A stretch of DNA of 64,000 nt, taken from assembly GCA_007258455.2 (NCBI GenBank), contig VDFB02193867.1, positions 564,031,291 through 564,095,290 of the forward strand, in the 5' to 3' direction. This document shows positions 34,801 through 47,345 of the stretch, in pieces. The stretch is from Sequoia sempervirens. Lineage: Eukaryota > Streptophyta > Pinopsida > Cupressales > Cupressaceae. Made by a program: the position numbers and the translations under genes. Every line of letters starts with the position of its first letter. Position 1 is the first letter of the stretch. Under the pieces are notes generated by a model. That model did not search any database and was not told the origin of the DNA. It was given only the letters and a program-made list of their open reading frames with translations.

Positions 34801-35220
34801 TTTGTGTGGGATGTTATCAATGGTGAACGAGTCAAATTTTTCTAATAATCTCATTGTAAGAGCTTTGTATTTTAATAATTTTTCATGTTTAGTTTGATAT
34901 GTACCATTGATTTGTTTGATGACCAATTATGAATGACCAAAGATCTTGATATGTTTAGGGTTTAAAGATAAAGCAGCTTGTAATCCTACGATCAAAGTCT
35001 CATACTCAATCGTATTATTTGTGCATAGGAAATTTAATCGATAAGATAAGGGAACAAGTTTTCCATCAGGTGGAATGAGTATCACTCCAGCATCAGAACC
35101 TATTCCACACTTAGATCTATCAAAAAATAACTCCCTTGATTTAATGTCAGCGATTAAGACATGATCATCAGGAAACAAATCAGGTGTAGGTAAAGCAAAA
35201 GGAAAAGGAGCGTCAACCAA
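34800..35220 (-). pseudogene. Element A second (archaeal-type) RNase H
   Basis: The open piece 35220-34927 reads ELFFDRSKCGIGSDAGVILI, LSYRLNFLCTNNTIEYETLI and GLQAALSLNPKHIKIFGHS. The D of FDRS, the E of IEYE and the position of GHS (normally GDS) mark an RNase H separate from the one attached to RT. A second RNase H before integrase is a trait of the Tat lineage of plant Ty3/gypsy elements. The GDS aspartate appears changed to His. The reading continues, broken, to about 34800. Confidence 0.8.
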
Positions 35221-35247
35221 GTGATTGGTTAAGGCTTGGCCTTTAAT

Positions 35248-35583
35248 TTATTTTTTTGAAAAAAATTTAATGTCAAACTTATTTAACAACATTACCCACT
35301 TAGCTAAGCATCTGGAGAGATCTGTTTTGTTGAAAAGATATTTAAAAGGATCAAATTTTGTGATTACTTGTATTTCATCATTTAGTAAATAATGTCGCAA
35401 CTTACTAGTAGTGAATACAAGAGCCAAACATTGGTTTTCAATTGGTGAATATCTTGTTTCATAATCAATTAAGGTGCAGCTAATGAAATAAATATGGTGA
35501 TCTTTACCATGATCATTGTCTTGAGCCAACAATGTTGTAAGAGCATGGATCGATGCGGCGATATACAAGATAAATGGTCTATG
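35248..35583 (-). pseudogene. Element A RNase H domain attached to RT, second half of split pol
   Basis: From the element B junction at 35583, the - strand reads RPFILYIAASIHALTTLLAQ, YSPIENQCLALVFTTSKLRH and LSRCLAKWVMLLNKFDIKFF. These are the RNase H and tail of gypsy RT. The first part of the same domain ends at 45677 on the far side of element B; the aspartate expected in LYI-A-AS is Ala here. Confidence 0.9.
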
Positions 35584-36860
35584 TCTAGAACCAAGATCCC
35601 AGTACTCTGCAAGAGACAACAAACAAACACATTAGAAGATCATACGAAAGTAAGAATCAAGATTCCCCATGAAATCCATTAGAAATTCTCAAAATAAGAA
35701 ATAAGAATGAAGAACAAAATGAAAAAGAGATGAAATCCTAATTAAGCAAGAAAACTCTTGATCCCATGGGGGAATTGGTGCCAATTTGATGTGAAAATTG
35801 GCCTTTTCCCAACTCCTATGCAAGCTTTTGATGATTTGGTGATGATTGATCCACTTGGTGGTTGCTTCAAATGAACTCCATGGAAAAAACCTGCAACAAC
35901 CTAGCTATGCCTTGATGAAATTGATGAAAAATGCTAATGCTTGAAGATGAAAATGAGTATAATGAGTTTTCTCAAATTCTGGATGATAACAATGAAGGAT
36001 AACCTCTCTATTTATAGAAGAAATTGAAGAGAGAAGAGGCAAAAGGGATGAATGTGGGATAAAAACCTAGCCAATAGGAAGAAGCCACTTGTCATCATGT
36101 GAGTGGACAAGGGTTGAGCACATTTTGATCAATGCGCAAGTTTGAAATTTGAATTTGATGAAATGACATGTTTAGAGGGGATGTAAGAAGAGTTAAATGC
36201 CACTTGGCTCAATACACAAGGACATGTAAGAGATTTGAAATGCTTTGTTGGAAGGACAAACCCTTTTGGCATGATTTTTCAAATTTGGGGAATATTCCAA
36301 CCATTGATGCCTTTTTGAAAGAAAATAGATGATTTAATAAATTGATAAATTTATTTTCATGAGAAAGTGGAAAAAGCTAGAGGATTTGATAGATTAGGAT
36401 TAAATTAATCAAGATTTGATTAATTTAATGAGGGATTAGCTGATTTGACCATTTAATTTAGATTTTTTGATTGAAATAAATCAAAATGAGAGGAAAATGA
36501 TTTAGACTTAATTAAATAAAGATTTTGATTTTTTTAATTAAAGAAGATGGTGTTAGATTAAATCAAATAAAGATTAATTTATTTAATTAAATGGAATGAA
36601 TTTAGAGATTAATTAAATAAAATGAATTATTTAATTAAAAGAGGGACTATAGGATTAATTAAATAAAAATGATTTATTTAGTTAATAGGAGATGATGACT
36701 TGATCAGATAAAATTCATTTATTTAATTAAGAGATGAAATGTGATGAATTTAATTAAATAGAGATTATTTAATTAAATGATTAGCAGAGAGATGATTCAA
36801 GATGAATTGGTGTTAGTAAAATTAGGATTAGGTGTGATTGGTATATTTTCCATTTCTACA
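35584..36860 (-). repeat. Element B 3' LTR (left copy)
   Basis: It is the near-identical partner of 44401-45676. A TATA box CTATAAATAG reads on the - strand at 36008-36017. The part 36340-36780 is a run of TTAATTAAAT-type units, giving an AT-rich U3. Confidence 0.93.
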
Positions 36861-36878
36861 TTTTGCCCCTCTTTGAAG
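36861..36878 (-). promoter_or_regulatory. Element B polypurine tract
   Basis: The - strand reads CTTCAAAGAGGGGCAAAA up against the LTR start TGTAGAAATG. Confidence 0.8.
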
Positions 36879-39800
36879 CAACATACTTGCTACATTGGTT
36901 CAAAGAATAACCTTGCCATGATCAAAAGTCAAAAAATCTCTAATTTTTTGGATGCCCCACTATTGCCCTAGTGAGAAGAATTGCATTGGTATACTGCCCC
37001 CTCGAGAGATTGAGCGGAGATGTCAATTTTTTGTTCGAGATCGTGATAAAATGAAAGAGAAGTGGTTCTACTGATCAAAGGATGAAAAATAATTCTTTAG
37101 AAAAATTAGATATTTGATGTAGAGAATTTTGATGATGTATAGATAGTCATCGGCCATGGGTAGCCTCCTGTATATTTTGAGATATCACACCAATTTGGAT
37201 AGAGATGTTAGTAAAGATAGAAGAATAAGAAGAAATAAGATGATGACAAGAGGATCCAACAAGTCCATGATGCATTAAGACTTTATTGGAGATGATGATG
37301 TTGATGATGGTGTTCTCTTGTCGACAATTGGGATTTTAAAAGGGACCATTTAATTTATATTTGATAACACACGTAGATACGATGCATCAAGGTATAGACA
37401 ACCAGGATGGCGTTGTATCTAGTGAGATGGACTTTGACTTGACAAACAGATAGGAGTATTCTTGTTCACACCTGACATACAAAATTTTTGCTAGGATGCA
37501 CCTAACAAAGCAAGTATTCACCAAGTTATATTACAAGAACGTCCAACAAGCACAACAGACAAAATACAATGATCAATGCCCCATTCCTTTCTCTCTAAAT
37601 TATTTTGATTAGACATCATTGAGAGGTCATTGGAATGAACGCAATAAGATAAATCAAAAGAAAAAAACAAGCACACAAACAAGTCAATGTTCTTCATACC
37701 TCTAGCCAAGGGGATGTGTTTTGGTTAGGATAAGAATCCAAAGTGATATCCAAAATGATGCCCATTGTTGGAACAATATATCCTAGGACATGCATTGTAT
37801 TGGATGACGATGGGTTGATAAGTTGTTTGATAGCCTGCTTTTGATATTAAATTGATTGACATGTTTGAAAATGATCAAGAGTTTGATTTTGCATTTAGAA
37901 GTTTGTTGTTTGCTTTTGATTTTACTTTTGAAGCTTGCTTTTACCAATTGTTGTGGTTGTTTATGTTTGTATTGCCAAAGGATGAAGGTGACGATCAATT
38001 TATTATGGATGGAAGTTTATTGTGGGTGAAGCGAAATGGGATGGATGGATTTTTATTTTCTTTTGAAATATATTTGGATGTTTTTGGTGTTTTGAAATGT
38101 TTTGAGGTTGTTTTTGGATTTTTTTGAGATTTTACAAATGTTTTGGTTTTCTAATTTTCCAAATGTTTTTTTTTTGGTGGTTTTTATGATATTTTATGAA
38201 GTTTTTTGGATTTTGTGTCTCGGGGGCTCATCAAATATTAGCCTTGCCTATGTTTAAGCTCAGAAACGATGTAGATCAGATAGCATGTTTTTGACATTTT
38301 CTATTTTTTTGACTTGTTTTTGTATTTTGATATGATTTGGATGTTTTTGGATTTTTGCATAATTTTGACGATTTGGATATGTGTGATGATACCAATGCTA
38401 TGTTTTGAGATTTTGTTGAAAACCAAGCTAAGGTTGACTGATTATATTGATGGATTGATGATGATAACATTGTTGAGGATACACAACAATGCAATGATAG
38501 TGTTAAGCAACACAAGGATTAGGAAGGATATCCCAAGATGATGATGGATTGATTGGTGATAACATTGTTGAGGATACACAACAATGCAAGGATAGTGTTA
38601 AGAAACACAAGGATTGGGAAGGATATCCCGAGATGATGATTTTTTGATTGGAATTGATTGAACAGGATTTTGAAGCTTGATTTTGGAACAAACTTGTTTT
38701 GAATGATTTGATGTGATGTTTGAAGTGAAAATTAGATGCAAATGATATTGATTGTTTGGATTGATGTTCAATTGAAGATAAAACTTGATAAGGAACATCT
38801 TCTCGTCAAAATACGCCATGGGCTAGTGATTTGGATTTTGGCTCACAAATGCTTTGACTAATTTAATTTCATGTTTGCCAATGTTTGGATCACCACATAA
38901 GTTGGAGGATATAGATCAAGATTTATTCCCGAAGCAAGATGTAAATTTCTACCTCCATTGTCTAGCAATGTATGGAATTCCATGGGTGGATTCTTGGATA
39001 GGTGTGGACGGAGGGATATGGATAATCTTGTGATAAGATAAGGTGTTCAGATAGAGGATGGTTATTTGGATAATGCTTCATGGCTTAGATAATGTTGGGT
39101 AGGATAAGATTAATGAAAATGACCCATACCAAGATGTTTAACATAAGCAAGTGTAAAGTGTGCACCAAACTTTGCCAAGATCAAGATAATTTAGAAGATG
39201 GATGTAGATGGATGAAAATGGATTGGATAAATGGTTCATGGATGAATGGATTTATTATGGATAGGATGGATGGAATGTTGGATTTATTATGGATGGGATG
39301 AGATGCTTCCACCTGAAATGGCACACGTAGATGCTCAATTATACACATGATGCCTTCTTTCCAGGTTTTCATCATGGTACCTGTCCAAAGCACCACCCAT
39401 GTGGTTTTCACTCGAGGACGATTTTTTTTCTTTACTATTTTCAATCCTTTTTCTGATTTTTTGTGATTTTCATATTTTTTGTTTTTTTTTGTATTTTTTT
39501 GTGAAAGATTTTAAGCTCATGTTGAACCACCTAATGGTGTCAATGTAGATGCTTTTCCAACATACATGCACTTGAAAGCAACTTTTGAGATTCTTGATCT
39601 GCATTGTTGATACCAGAGTTAACTTTGTCTTTGTGTGCACATTGTGATAGAGTGCTTTCTAAATCCTTATGCTAAAGGGTGGTTTCCAATACATGGTCAA
39701 TGTGAGAATTGGATATCATGTTTGGAGGCATGGATGGAGTGTGTTTAGGAATAAAAGATGGATTGGTTGACAGTTTGGAACCTTTGACTCTCCAAACTTG

Positions 39801-40995
39801 GGAAGATGAGCAATGATGGGTGGATACAGAAGTGTACATTGAATTAGGACCAACTACTTGATATACTTTGTACGTTGATTGAGAAGCCTATTTTTTCCTT
39901 TGTGGACATCTTTGATGGATATTTTTCCCTTTTTTATTTTTCCCCATAATTTCTTTGACTAATGGAGTTTGATAGGGATAATCTTTCTTTTTATTCTTTG
40001 GTATCCATGTGTATTTGATTTGTTTGATGTTCTTTTTAGCTTATTTTTCTTTGATGACGTTCTTCTTGTTTTGATTTACATCCTTCTTTTGATTTTGGTC
40101 CCAATTTGTGGATGGAGTGATGGGTGGATGAAGATTCATGACGTGGCTAGTTGTAGTATTGGCATCAGTTTCATCATAAGGATTCTTCGTGCTCCCTATG
40201 TTGATGTTTTCTTGAGACAAAGTTTCCCCTAGTATGGTGGTAGTAGCACCTTTGTTCCTTGATTCTACTTGTTTTGAGATGTCTTGTTCAGTAAGCATTC
40301 TCTAATAATTCACCACACTAGATGATGTGATTTCAATTTGATGCTCCGTTGACTCTAGAATATCTTTTTTTGTCTAACCTATTTCCTTGAGTGGATAATG
40401 TTGAATTTCTCCATACATGGTTTCCTCAGTCTAAATTTTTGATATATCTGATCCTGATGTTGACAATTTAGTTTGATTGTAGGAATCAATAACCTACTCT
40501 TTTTGTGTAATAATGTCAGGAGTAAAGGAATCCTGCTCTAAATGAAGATCATCTATGTTTCCATCCAAAGAAAGCATCTCATGGGTAGATGTAGGAGTAT
40601 GTGATATGTGGATATGATCATCTTGTATAGATAGGAGATTATCCATTAGATCATTATAGTAGCTTAGAGATATAAATTATTGATCTTGAATGATTTCATA
40701 ATTGCTTTCGACATGCTTTGGTTCAGGTTTTTAACATGGATCAGTTTCAAAGGATCGATTTATTATAAAGGGTTCTTGGATGTCTTCTTTAGGCATGGGA
40801 AATGGATCAATATCCTCTTGATCTTTGAGTGGACTTGGATCAAATGTTTAGTTGAAGATTCCTTCAATATCTGCAAACATGTCTTGGAAAGGACCATTAC
40901 TAGACTTTGGTGAAAGATGTTGATCACGCTTTGGAATAAATTCTTGAGATATGCCTTCTAACTCATTGGATGATGTAGAGAAATTTTCAACATGA
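36879..40995. other. Element B interior without recognisable genes
   Basis: About 4.1 kb where an autonomous element would carry pol. Open frames here are short and on both strands, of biased Phe/Leu/Asp composition, and carry no RT or integrase motif. A 95-bp tandem duplication is listed separately. Confidence 0.6.
38451..38640. repeat. Tandem duplication, period 95 bp
   Basis: The unit starting TGGATTGATG and containing GATAACATTGTTGAGGATAC is present twice in a row (38463 and 38558 for that phrase), with few differences. Confidence 0.9.
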
Positions 40996-41865
40996 TCATT
41001 GGTTGATGGATTGCCAATAGTTATTATTTTTTGATGAATCAGGTCTTGGATGAGATTTTTGAGTCGAACATAATCTGATGTTGTGTCCCTTTATTTTGTG
41101 ATACTCACAAAGGTGTTTCTCGTTATAGCATAGTGGTTTTACGAAGGGCTCTTGATAATTCTCATAGATGGGGATTTTGATGGGATTCTCATTTACTATT
41201 TGTTGCATGATCGATTCAATTAGTTTCCCAAGTGGTGTGTATTTTTGTTTGTTACCTTGTGAGATTTGTACTTTAGATTGACCTTGTGGTGATTGATTTT
41301 GGACAATTTTTTGATTTGGTATGATCTTTGGATTTGGCATGATAGGTTCGAATTGAACATTGTTGTGGTTGGAAATAATATTGCCTTGATTTAGGTAAAT
41401 TTGATTTCGCATGGTGTTACCTTGGCTCAAATTGATACATAGAGTCATTAACATTTTTTTTGGACTTTGAACAACATTTGTATGATTCGTAAACATATCC
41501 ATCCCAAAGTTTACTAAGTGTGGATTCAAAATGTTCACGTTTGGTAAACTTGTATTTGATATATTCACATTTGGCATGTATGGATTTGGTGGGATAATGT
41601 TGTTTTGTTGAATACTCATGCATTGATTGTTTAGTTGATAGATTTTTATGTTTGGAATTTGATTTAAATCTACCTTAGGGAAAGGTGTTCCAAAATTTAG
41701 ATTGGGCATACTCACATTTGTTGTACCATTGAGGTTTGTAGGAGATAATGATGCCATGTATGGATTGCATAAATATGAGTTTTGATAATCAATTGGCATT
41801 GTAAGGCTTTGATAGTTTGGTTGATTTAGACCACTCATGATGTATGAATCAAGTTTATATTCCAT
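40996..41865 (-). CDS. Element B gag-like protein with zinc knuckle
   Basis: The 289-residue open frame is rich in Asn, Pro, Met and Gln (repeated PN-x-N phrases at residues 20-130), then basic, and near residues 255-268 reads CEYHKIKGHNIRLC. This C-x2-H-x4-H-x4-C form is the zinc knuckle of many plant Ty3/gypsy gag proteins, used to bind RNA in the particle. The usual globular gag domain is not evident. An in-frame ATG at 41865 follows a short leader; the ORF is uninterrupted, which is unusual in this window. It ends soon after the knuckle without running into protease. Confidence 0.65.
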   Translation of the reverse strand: MEYKLDSYIMSGLNQPNYQSLTMPIDYQNSYLCNPYMASLSPTNLNGTTNVSMPNLNFGTPFPKVDLNQIPNIKIYQLNNQCMSIQQNNIIPPNPYMPNVNISNTSLPNVNILNPHLVNFGMDMFTNHTNVVQSPKKMLMTLCINLSQGNTMRNQIYLNQGNIISNHNNVQFEPIMPNPKIIPNQKIVQNQSPQGQSKVQISQGNKQKYTPLGKLIESIMQQIVNENPIKIPIYENYQEPFVKPLCYNEKHLCEYHKIKGHNIRLCSTQKSHPRPDSSKNNNYWQSINQ

Positions 41866-44380
41866 GTTCCTCTTGTGTCTTGACCTTGTTGACCTCTAAG
41901 GGATTTAGGACCAATGATGAGATGAAAGATGAAAGGGGTGAATGATATGGGTGTTGAAATTTTAAGAACCTTGGAGGAATACTAGACTTTAGGACTTTTG
42001 GATTTTTTATTTTGGGTTTGATTTGGATTTTTTATTTGGATTTGATAATGAACTCATAAACTCCAAGAGTTTAGATGTTGTCTTGGAATAAAATTGTCCA
42101 CAAGATGATAATTTAACTAAGTTTATGAAGAAGGATTCACCTACACACACCTAGTCAAACAAGATGATTTTGATTTGATTTTGAAGATTTTACCCAAAAG
42201 TCTAGTATGAATGATTTTTCCAATGGTTCAAAAGTTTTTTGTGAGATGGGATTTTATTGATGTTTTGAAGGATGGATGAAGGTTGATTTTGATCCTAAAT
42301 GAACCTAAGAGGGACTTTGTTTACAAGACCAAGGTTTTGAAGAACGTGCTTTTCCCTAAGAGTACTTCAAACCAAAAGATCAATGTTTGCTCAAAAGACC
42401 ATAAGACAAAAGATAAACAAGCACATGTGTGGGGTTCAATTGATTTCATCTTGATTAATGAATTTCTTTTACCACAAACACTTTCTTGCTTAATTTTCAA
42501 ACTGAATTTTTATGTCTCAATTTCTTATCATCCCACAAAGTGTGTTATTTGGAAATCAAGGAATTTAAGGTAAAAGTTTCCTATTGGTGACTTTAGTAAG
42601 AAAATTGAGATATAAATTCAAATGTTTAGAAACCTCTAAGGATAAAATCCCAAGGGAAAGCTGCAATAACACATGAATTTTTTTCAAAGATATTTTCCTC
42701 CTAAAGGGTTTGAAGTTTGATTATAATGTTGAATGTTTGTTTTCCAATGTTTATGAATAAGAAATTTTTTTTTTCTCTAAGAACAAGCACAACCCTATGG
42801 ATATGAAAGACTATATTTGTTGAATCCCCACTTGGACAAGTCTAGCTACGCTTATTTTTAGTGAATGGTTAGATGTTTGACCCCACTGGCTCCCCTCCAT
42901 GGAACTTACTTATACAGGGAAGCCAAGCATCAGTACCCATGAAACTCCCATGGCATACTTTCCATTTCTACTAAAAACCGTAAAAGTGTGGGGTTGCTTC
43001 AAAACGGTTGTTCTTGCACCAACAAATAGATCAAGGATTTGGCCTTTTCTAAACAAGCAATTTAATTCAAACTTTTCATTCGTGGGGGATTGCCCATTTG
43101 GTGAGAGACCATTGTTGCCCTTCTCACTAGGATGACCATCGTGATTCTTTCCTTTCAACAAGAACCCGTACTTATATACTGGTTGGAAGTTGCTTGGCTT
43201 TAGCGTGTTGTCGGTTGGGTCATTCCCTTGGGTGATTACTTTTTCCCACAAGGCAGGCCCTCTAAGATAAACAAAAGCGAGCAAGAAATATTTGTAACTC
43301 GATCAATCTTTGTTGCAACACAAAGAGAGAATATACGTAATACCCTCCACTCACACTTGCAAGATGTTTTGTTCAATTTTAAACCCAAAATGAAATGTGG
43401 AGGAAATTAATTTACCCAACTTAAGATCACCGAAAGGCCTTTTGATTCTCAAGATTTTCATGAGGCGCAAGAGAAGTGCATACGTCCTTTCAATAGTCTT
43501 ACTTTGAGTAAGCAATTACAAGACAAAGAAGCACTTTTTCATTTTAAGTCCTCAAAGCAATAATGACTTATTTTTAAGCACCAAAGGAAATGTGGAGATT
43601 GCCTTGTTCAATAGTTAATCCCAAAACCAAATCTAATGAGTTTGTCCTAAAGTTCTTTTTAAGCCCTTTTGTAGAAAAAAATGAAATGTTCTTTTTAGAG
43701 CCCAAAAGAAATTTAGTAGGTCCTAAGCACATGAAAGATTAAAAAAAAATTAAGAGAATTTTTTAATTCTCTAAGAGTGTTAAACAAACACTAAAGTGCT
43801 TAAAAACACTTGGTATCATGAGAGAGTGATGTCATCATGACTTTTTCGATCATGTCTTTCTCCTTCACTTTGATTTGACCAACCTACAAGAAAACTAGTT
43901 AGATCTGCAAAATAAAGGTTAGGAAAGCAAGTAATAACCTAAATGATCAGAATTGAAAAAGGCACATGTCATAAAAAAATTGAATTTCACTTTTTACTTT
44001 ACTCCAGCGGTGGAACCTGCACAGGTGGTGCTGTTTGAAAAATCCAGTGGTGCTATATAGCATTGCTTTTCAATCATCATCATTATGTAGTAGGGATAGA
44101 GAGTGTGATAGCATCACTAATTTGTCTAGGGGTGCTATTTGGAATTTGAAAATTCAAGTGGTGGAAAATAGAACCAACGGTTCAGCTTAAGATTTTGAAT
44201 TCTAAGTGGGAACATTAGAGCATCACTGTTTGAAGTTTGAAGTGGTGCTATATGGTGAAATTGGAGTTCCAATGCTACTGTACTACGATGCTAATCTGCT
44301 AGTGATGGAGTTCCCTGTAGACACAAAAATAGGGAAAAAAACACAATTTTTTTAATAAAAACGTGATCTAAATGTGAGAT
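41866..44380. other. Element B leader region
   Basis: Long 5' region between the primer site and gag. A 124-residue - strand frame at 43284-42910 (LRGPALWEKVITQGNDPTDN, LFVGARTTVLKQPH) has natural composition but is not recognised and could be chance. Nothing else is supported. Confidence 0.5.
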
Positions 44381-44400
44381 TTTCCCTCTGAGCGCCAAAA
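44381..44400 (-). promoter_or_regulatory. Element B primer-binding site
   Basis: Next to the 5' LTR the - strand reads TTTTGGCGCTCAGAGGGAAA. TGGCGC-type starts are usual in plant gypsy elements, but I cannot name the matching tRNA. Confidence 0.6.
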
Positions 44401-45676
44401 TGTAGAACCAAGATCCTAGTACTCTACAAGAGACAACAAACAAACACATTAGAAGATCACATGCAAGTAAGAATCAAGATTCCCCATGAAATACATTAGC
44501 AATGCTCAAAATAAGAAATAATAATGAAGAACATAATGAAAAAGAGATGAAATCCTAATTAAGCAAGAAAACTCTTGATCCCATGGGGGAATTGGTGCCA
44601 ATTTGATGTGAAAATTGGCCTTTTCCCAACTCCTATGCAAGATTTTGATGATTTGGTGATGATTGATACACTTGGTGATTGCTTCAAATGAACTCCATGG
44701 AGAAAACCTACAATAACCTAGCTATTCCTTGATGAAATTGATGAAAAATGCTAATCACGAAGATGAAAATGAGTATAACAAGTTTTCTCAAATTGTGGAT
44801 GATAACAATGAAGGATAACCTCTCTATTTATAGAATAAATTGAAGAGAGAAGAGGAAAAAGGGATGAATGTGGGATAAAAACCTAGCCAATAGGAAGAAG
44901 CCACTTGTCATCATGTGAGTGGACAAGAGTTGAGCACATTTTGATCAATGTGCAAGTTTGAAATTTCAATTTGATGAAATGACATGTTTAGGGGGGGTGT
45001 AAGAAGAGTTAAATGCCACTTGGCTCAATGCACAAGGACATGTAAGAGATTTGAAATGCTTTGTTGGAAGGACAAACCCTTTTGGAGGGATTTTTCAAAT
45101 TTGGGGAATATTCCAACCATTGATGCCTTTTTGAAGGAAAATAGATGATTTAATAAATTGATAAATTGATTTTCATGAGAAAGTGGTAAAAGCTAGAGGA
45201 TTTGATAGATTAGGATTAAATTAATCAAGATTTGATTAATTTAATGAGGGATTAGCTGATTTGACCATTTGATTTAGATTTTTGGATTGAAATAAATCAA
45301 AATGAGAGGAAAATGATTTAGACTTAATTAAATAAAGATTTTGATTTAGTTAATTAAAAAAGATGGTGTTAGATTAAATCAAATAGAGATTAATTTATTT
45401 AATTAAATCAAATGACTTTAGAGATTAATTAAATAAAATGAATTATTTAATTAAAAGAGGGACTATAGGATTAATTAAATAAAAATAATTTATTTAATTA
45501 ATAGGAGATGATGGTTTTATCAGATCAAATTGATTTATTTAATTAAGAGATGAAATGTGATGAATTTAATTAAATAGAGATTATTTAATTAAATTATTAG
45601 TAGAGAGATGATTCAGGATGAATTGGTGTTAGTAAAATCAAGATCAGGTGTCATTGGTATATTTTCTATGTCTACA
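44401..45676 (-). repeat. Element B 5' LTR (right copy)
   Basis: Starts TGTAGAACC and ends TCTACA on the + strand. The TATA box CTATAAATAG on the - strand at 44824-44833 should drive transcription of B. Confidence 0.93.
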
Positions 45677-46539
45677 CTATGTAGCATAGCATGTTGTAAA
45701 ATAGGTGGAGTGACTAGATATTCCTTGAGACTCTCAAAAGCCTATTTACAATCGTCATCCCAATCAAAAGGTACACCCTTTTTAAGGAGATGTGTGAAAG
45801 GTAATGTGTGATTTGCTAAAGATGCAACAAAACGACGAATAGCTTGAATTTGACCTTGTAACATGCACAACTAAGAAATATTTCTAGGAGGTGGCATGTT
45901 AATAATTGCATCAATTTTCTTTGTGTCCACCTCAATGCCTCTATGAGATATGACAAACCCCAAATTTTTACTACTATCTATGCCAAAGACACAGTTTTTT
46001 GGATTCAAGTGCATGTTGTATTTGCGTATTCGTTCAAAGATTGTACGAAGGATGTTTACATTTTCTTGTCAGGTTAATGGTTTATCTAGGATATCGTCGA
46101 CATAATCTTCAAGTATTTTGTGGATGTAATGATGAAATATTAATGTCATTGCACGTTGATAAGTGGTGCCAACATTCTTTAGATTCAAGGGCATCACAAC
46201 CCAGCAAAATTTTCCCCAAGCAGTTGTAAAGGTAGTTTTGTATTGATCTTCAAGGTTAATAAGGATTTGATTATAACCAGAAAATCCATCCATGAATGAC
46301 AACAAAGCATGTCCAGCAGTTGAATCCACGATCATGTCTATATTAGGAAGCAGAAAATCATCTTTCAAAGAGGCTTTATTCAAGTCTCGAAAATCCATGC
46401 ATATCCTAATACGATTATCAAGTTTGGAAATTGCGACAATATTTGAGATCCAAGGAGAATAATCAATAGGTCTAATAAAGCTCGCAGCAAGAATTTTTTT
46501 GAGATCCTCTTTAACACGCAAGGCTACATTAGGATGCAT
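45677..46539 (-). pseudogene. Element A reverse transcriptase, first half of split pol
   Basis: The open piece 46539-46069 reads IRPIDYSPWISNIVAISKLD, ICMDFRDLNKASLKDDF, FMDGFSGYNQILINLEDQYK and ILEDYVDDIL, with the YVDD catalytic pair intact. It then continues through a TGA and TAGs as NMHLNPKNCVFGI, GFVISHRGIEVD, FDWDDDCK and FESLKEYLVTPPILQHAML to the element B junction. The breaks fall at expected Arg and Gln codons (TGA for CGA, TAG for CAG). This is Ty3/gypsy RT of the Athila/Tat branch. Confidence 0.9.
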
Positions 46540-46542
46540 TTT

Positions 46543-47288
46543 TCAGATCTTTTGACGAAAATGTTTAGCATTTTCACCAAGGAAAATGTTATGCATCAAA
46601 ATTTTTGGGTCAATTCCTAGCATATCAAAATATTTCCAATCAAATATTTCAGGAAAATCATGAAGTAAAGTAGCACTATCTTCTTGTTCTTCATCATCAA
46701 TGCACTTCCCAATCTTAATAACTTTATCTTTATCATGAATGTCCATTAGCACATCAATTGTATCTCCTAAAGGGAGCACATTGGATTCATATTCATAAAA
46801 TTCTACAATGATATCACTTGCATCTTGCTCAGTAACATTTAAGGGACAAGTAGCGTTTTTCATGTAAGTAAGCAAGGATGAGGTATCATAAATGCCTAAC
46901 ATGTGTTTCAAAGCCTCATCACAATCAGCATACGTCAATGAAGGTGGTAAGGTTATATCAAGCAAATTAGGATGTTTGATTGTAAAATTGTGTTTAGAAA
47001 AATAATATCCCAATCCAGTTTTGATTTCTTGCATATTAGGTTCAATAGGGACACAAATACCTTACTCATTTTTTACACACCCTTTTCTAGTATATAGCCT
47101 AATTGTTTAAGAAATTTATTAGGCGGGGATTGATAGTCTATCTTATCAAAATTTGTTGTGTATGTCACATTGTCATCCAGATTATAGGAGATAGATGTTT
47201 GAGAAGATTGTTCAAAATTTTTAGTAGACATGATTGTCGGTTGATCTTTTTTCTCATCCTTCTTTTGCGTAATTGTGTATTTTCCCAT
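46543..47288 (-). pseudogene. Element A linker between protease and RT
   Basis: Open pieces 47288-47073 and 47034-46543 carry acidic, hydrophilic sequence with HDFPEIFDWKYFDMLGIDPK just before RT, the usual pre-RT phrase (family form F-A-W-...-M-P-G-ID). The frame is broken at 47035-47072. Confidence 0.8.
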
Positions 47289-47345
47289 AAATGAGGGTGT
47301 GAATTCTAAGGTTCCCCAATCGTCACCAAATAATTTAGATACTGA

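Larger units (their letters stand above)
35584..45676 (-). mobile_element. Element B: gag-only LTR retrotransposon nested in A, TSD CTATG
   Basis: LTRs at 35584-36860 and 44401-45676 (1277 and 1276 bp) begin T[C/G]TAGAACC and end TCTACA, flanked by perfect CTATG repeats (35579-35583, 45677-45681). It splits the pol of A between RT and RNase H. Primer site, polypurine tract and gag orientation all agree on the - strand. The 7.5-kb interior encodes one gag-like ORF and no recognisable pol, so it must have moved with enzymes supplied elsewhere. By eye the LTRs differ at about 5% over about 290 bases. Confidence 0.93.

Noticed and set aside
37852..38127. + strand frame of 91 residues in element B
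   Set aside because: Phe/Asp-biased composition from T-rich DNA, opposite to the element's sense, no motif.
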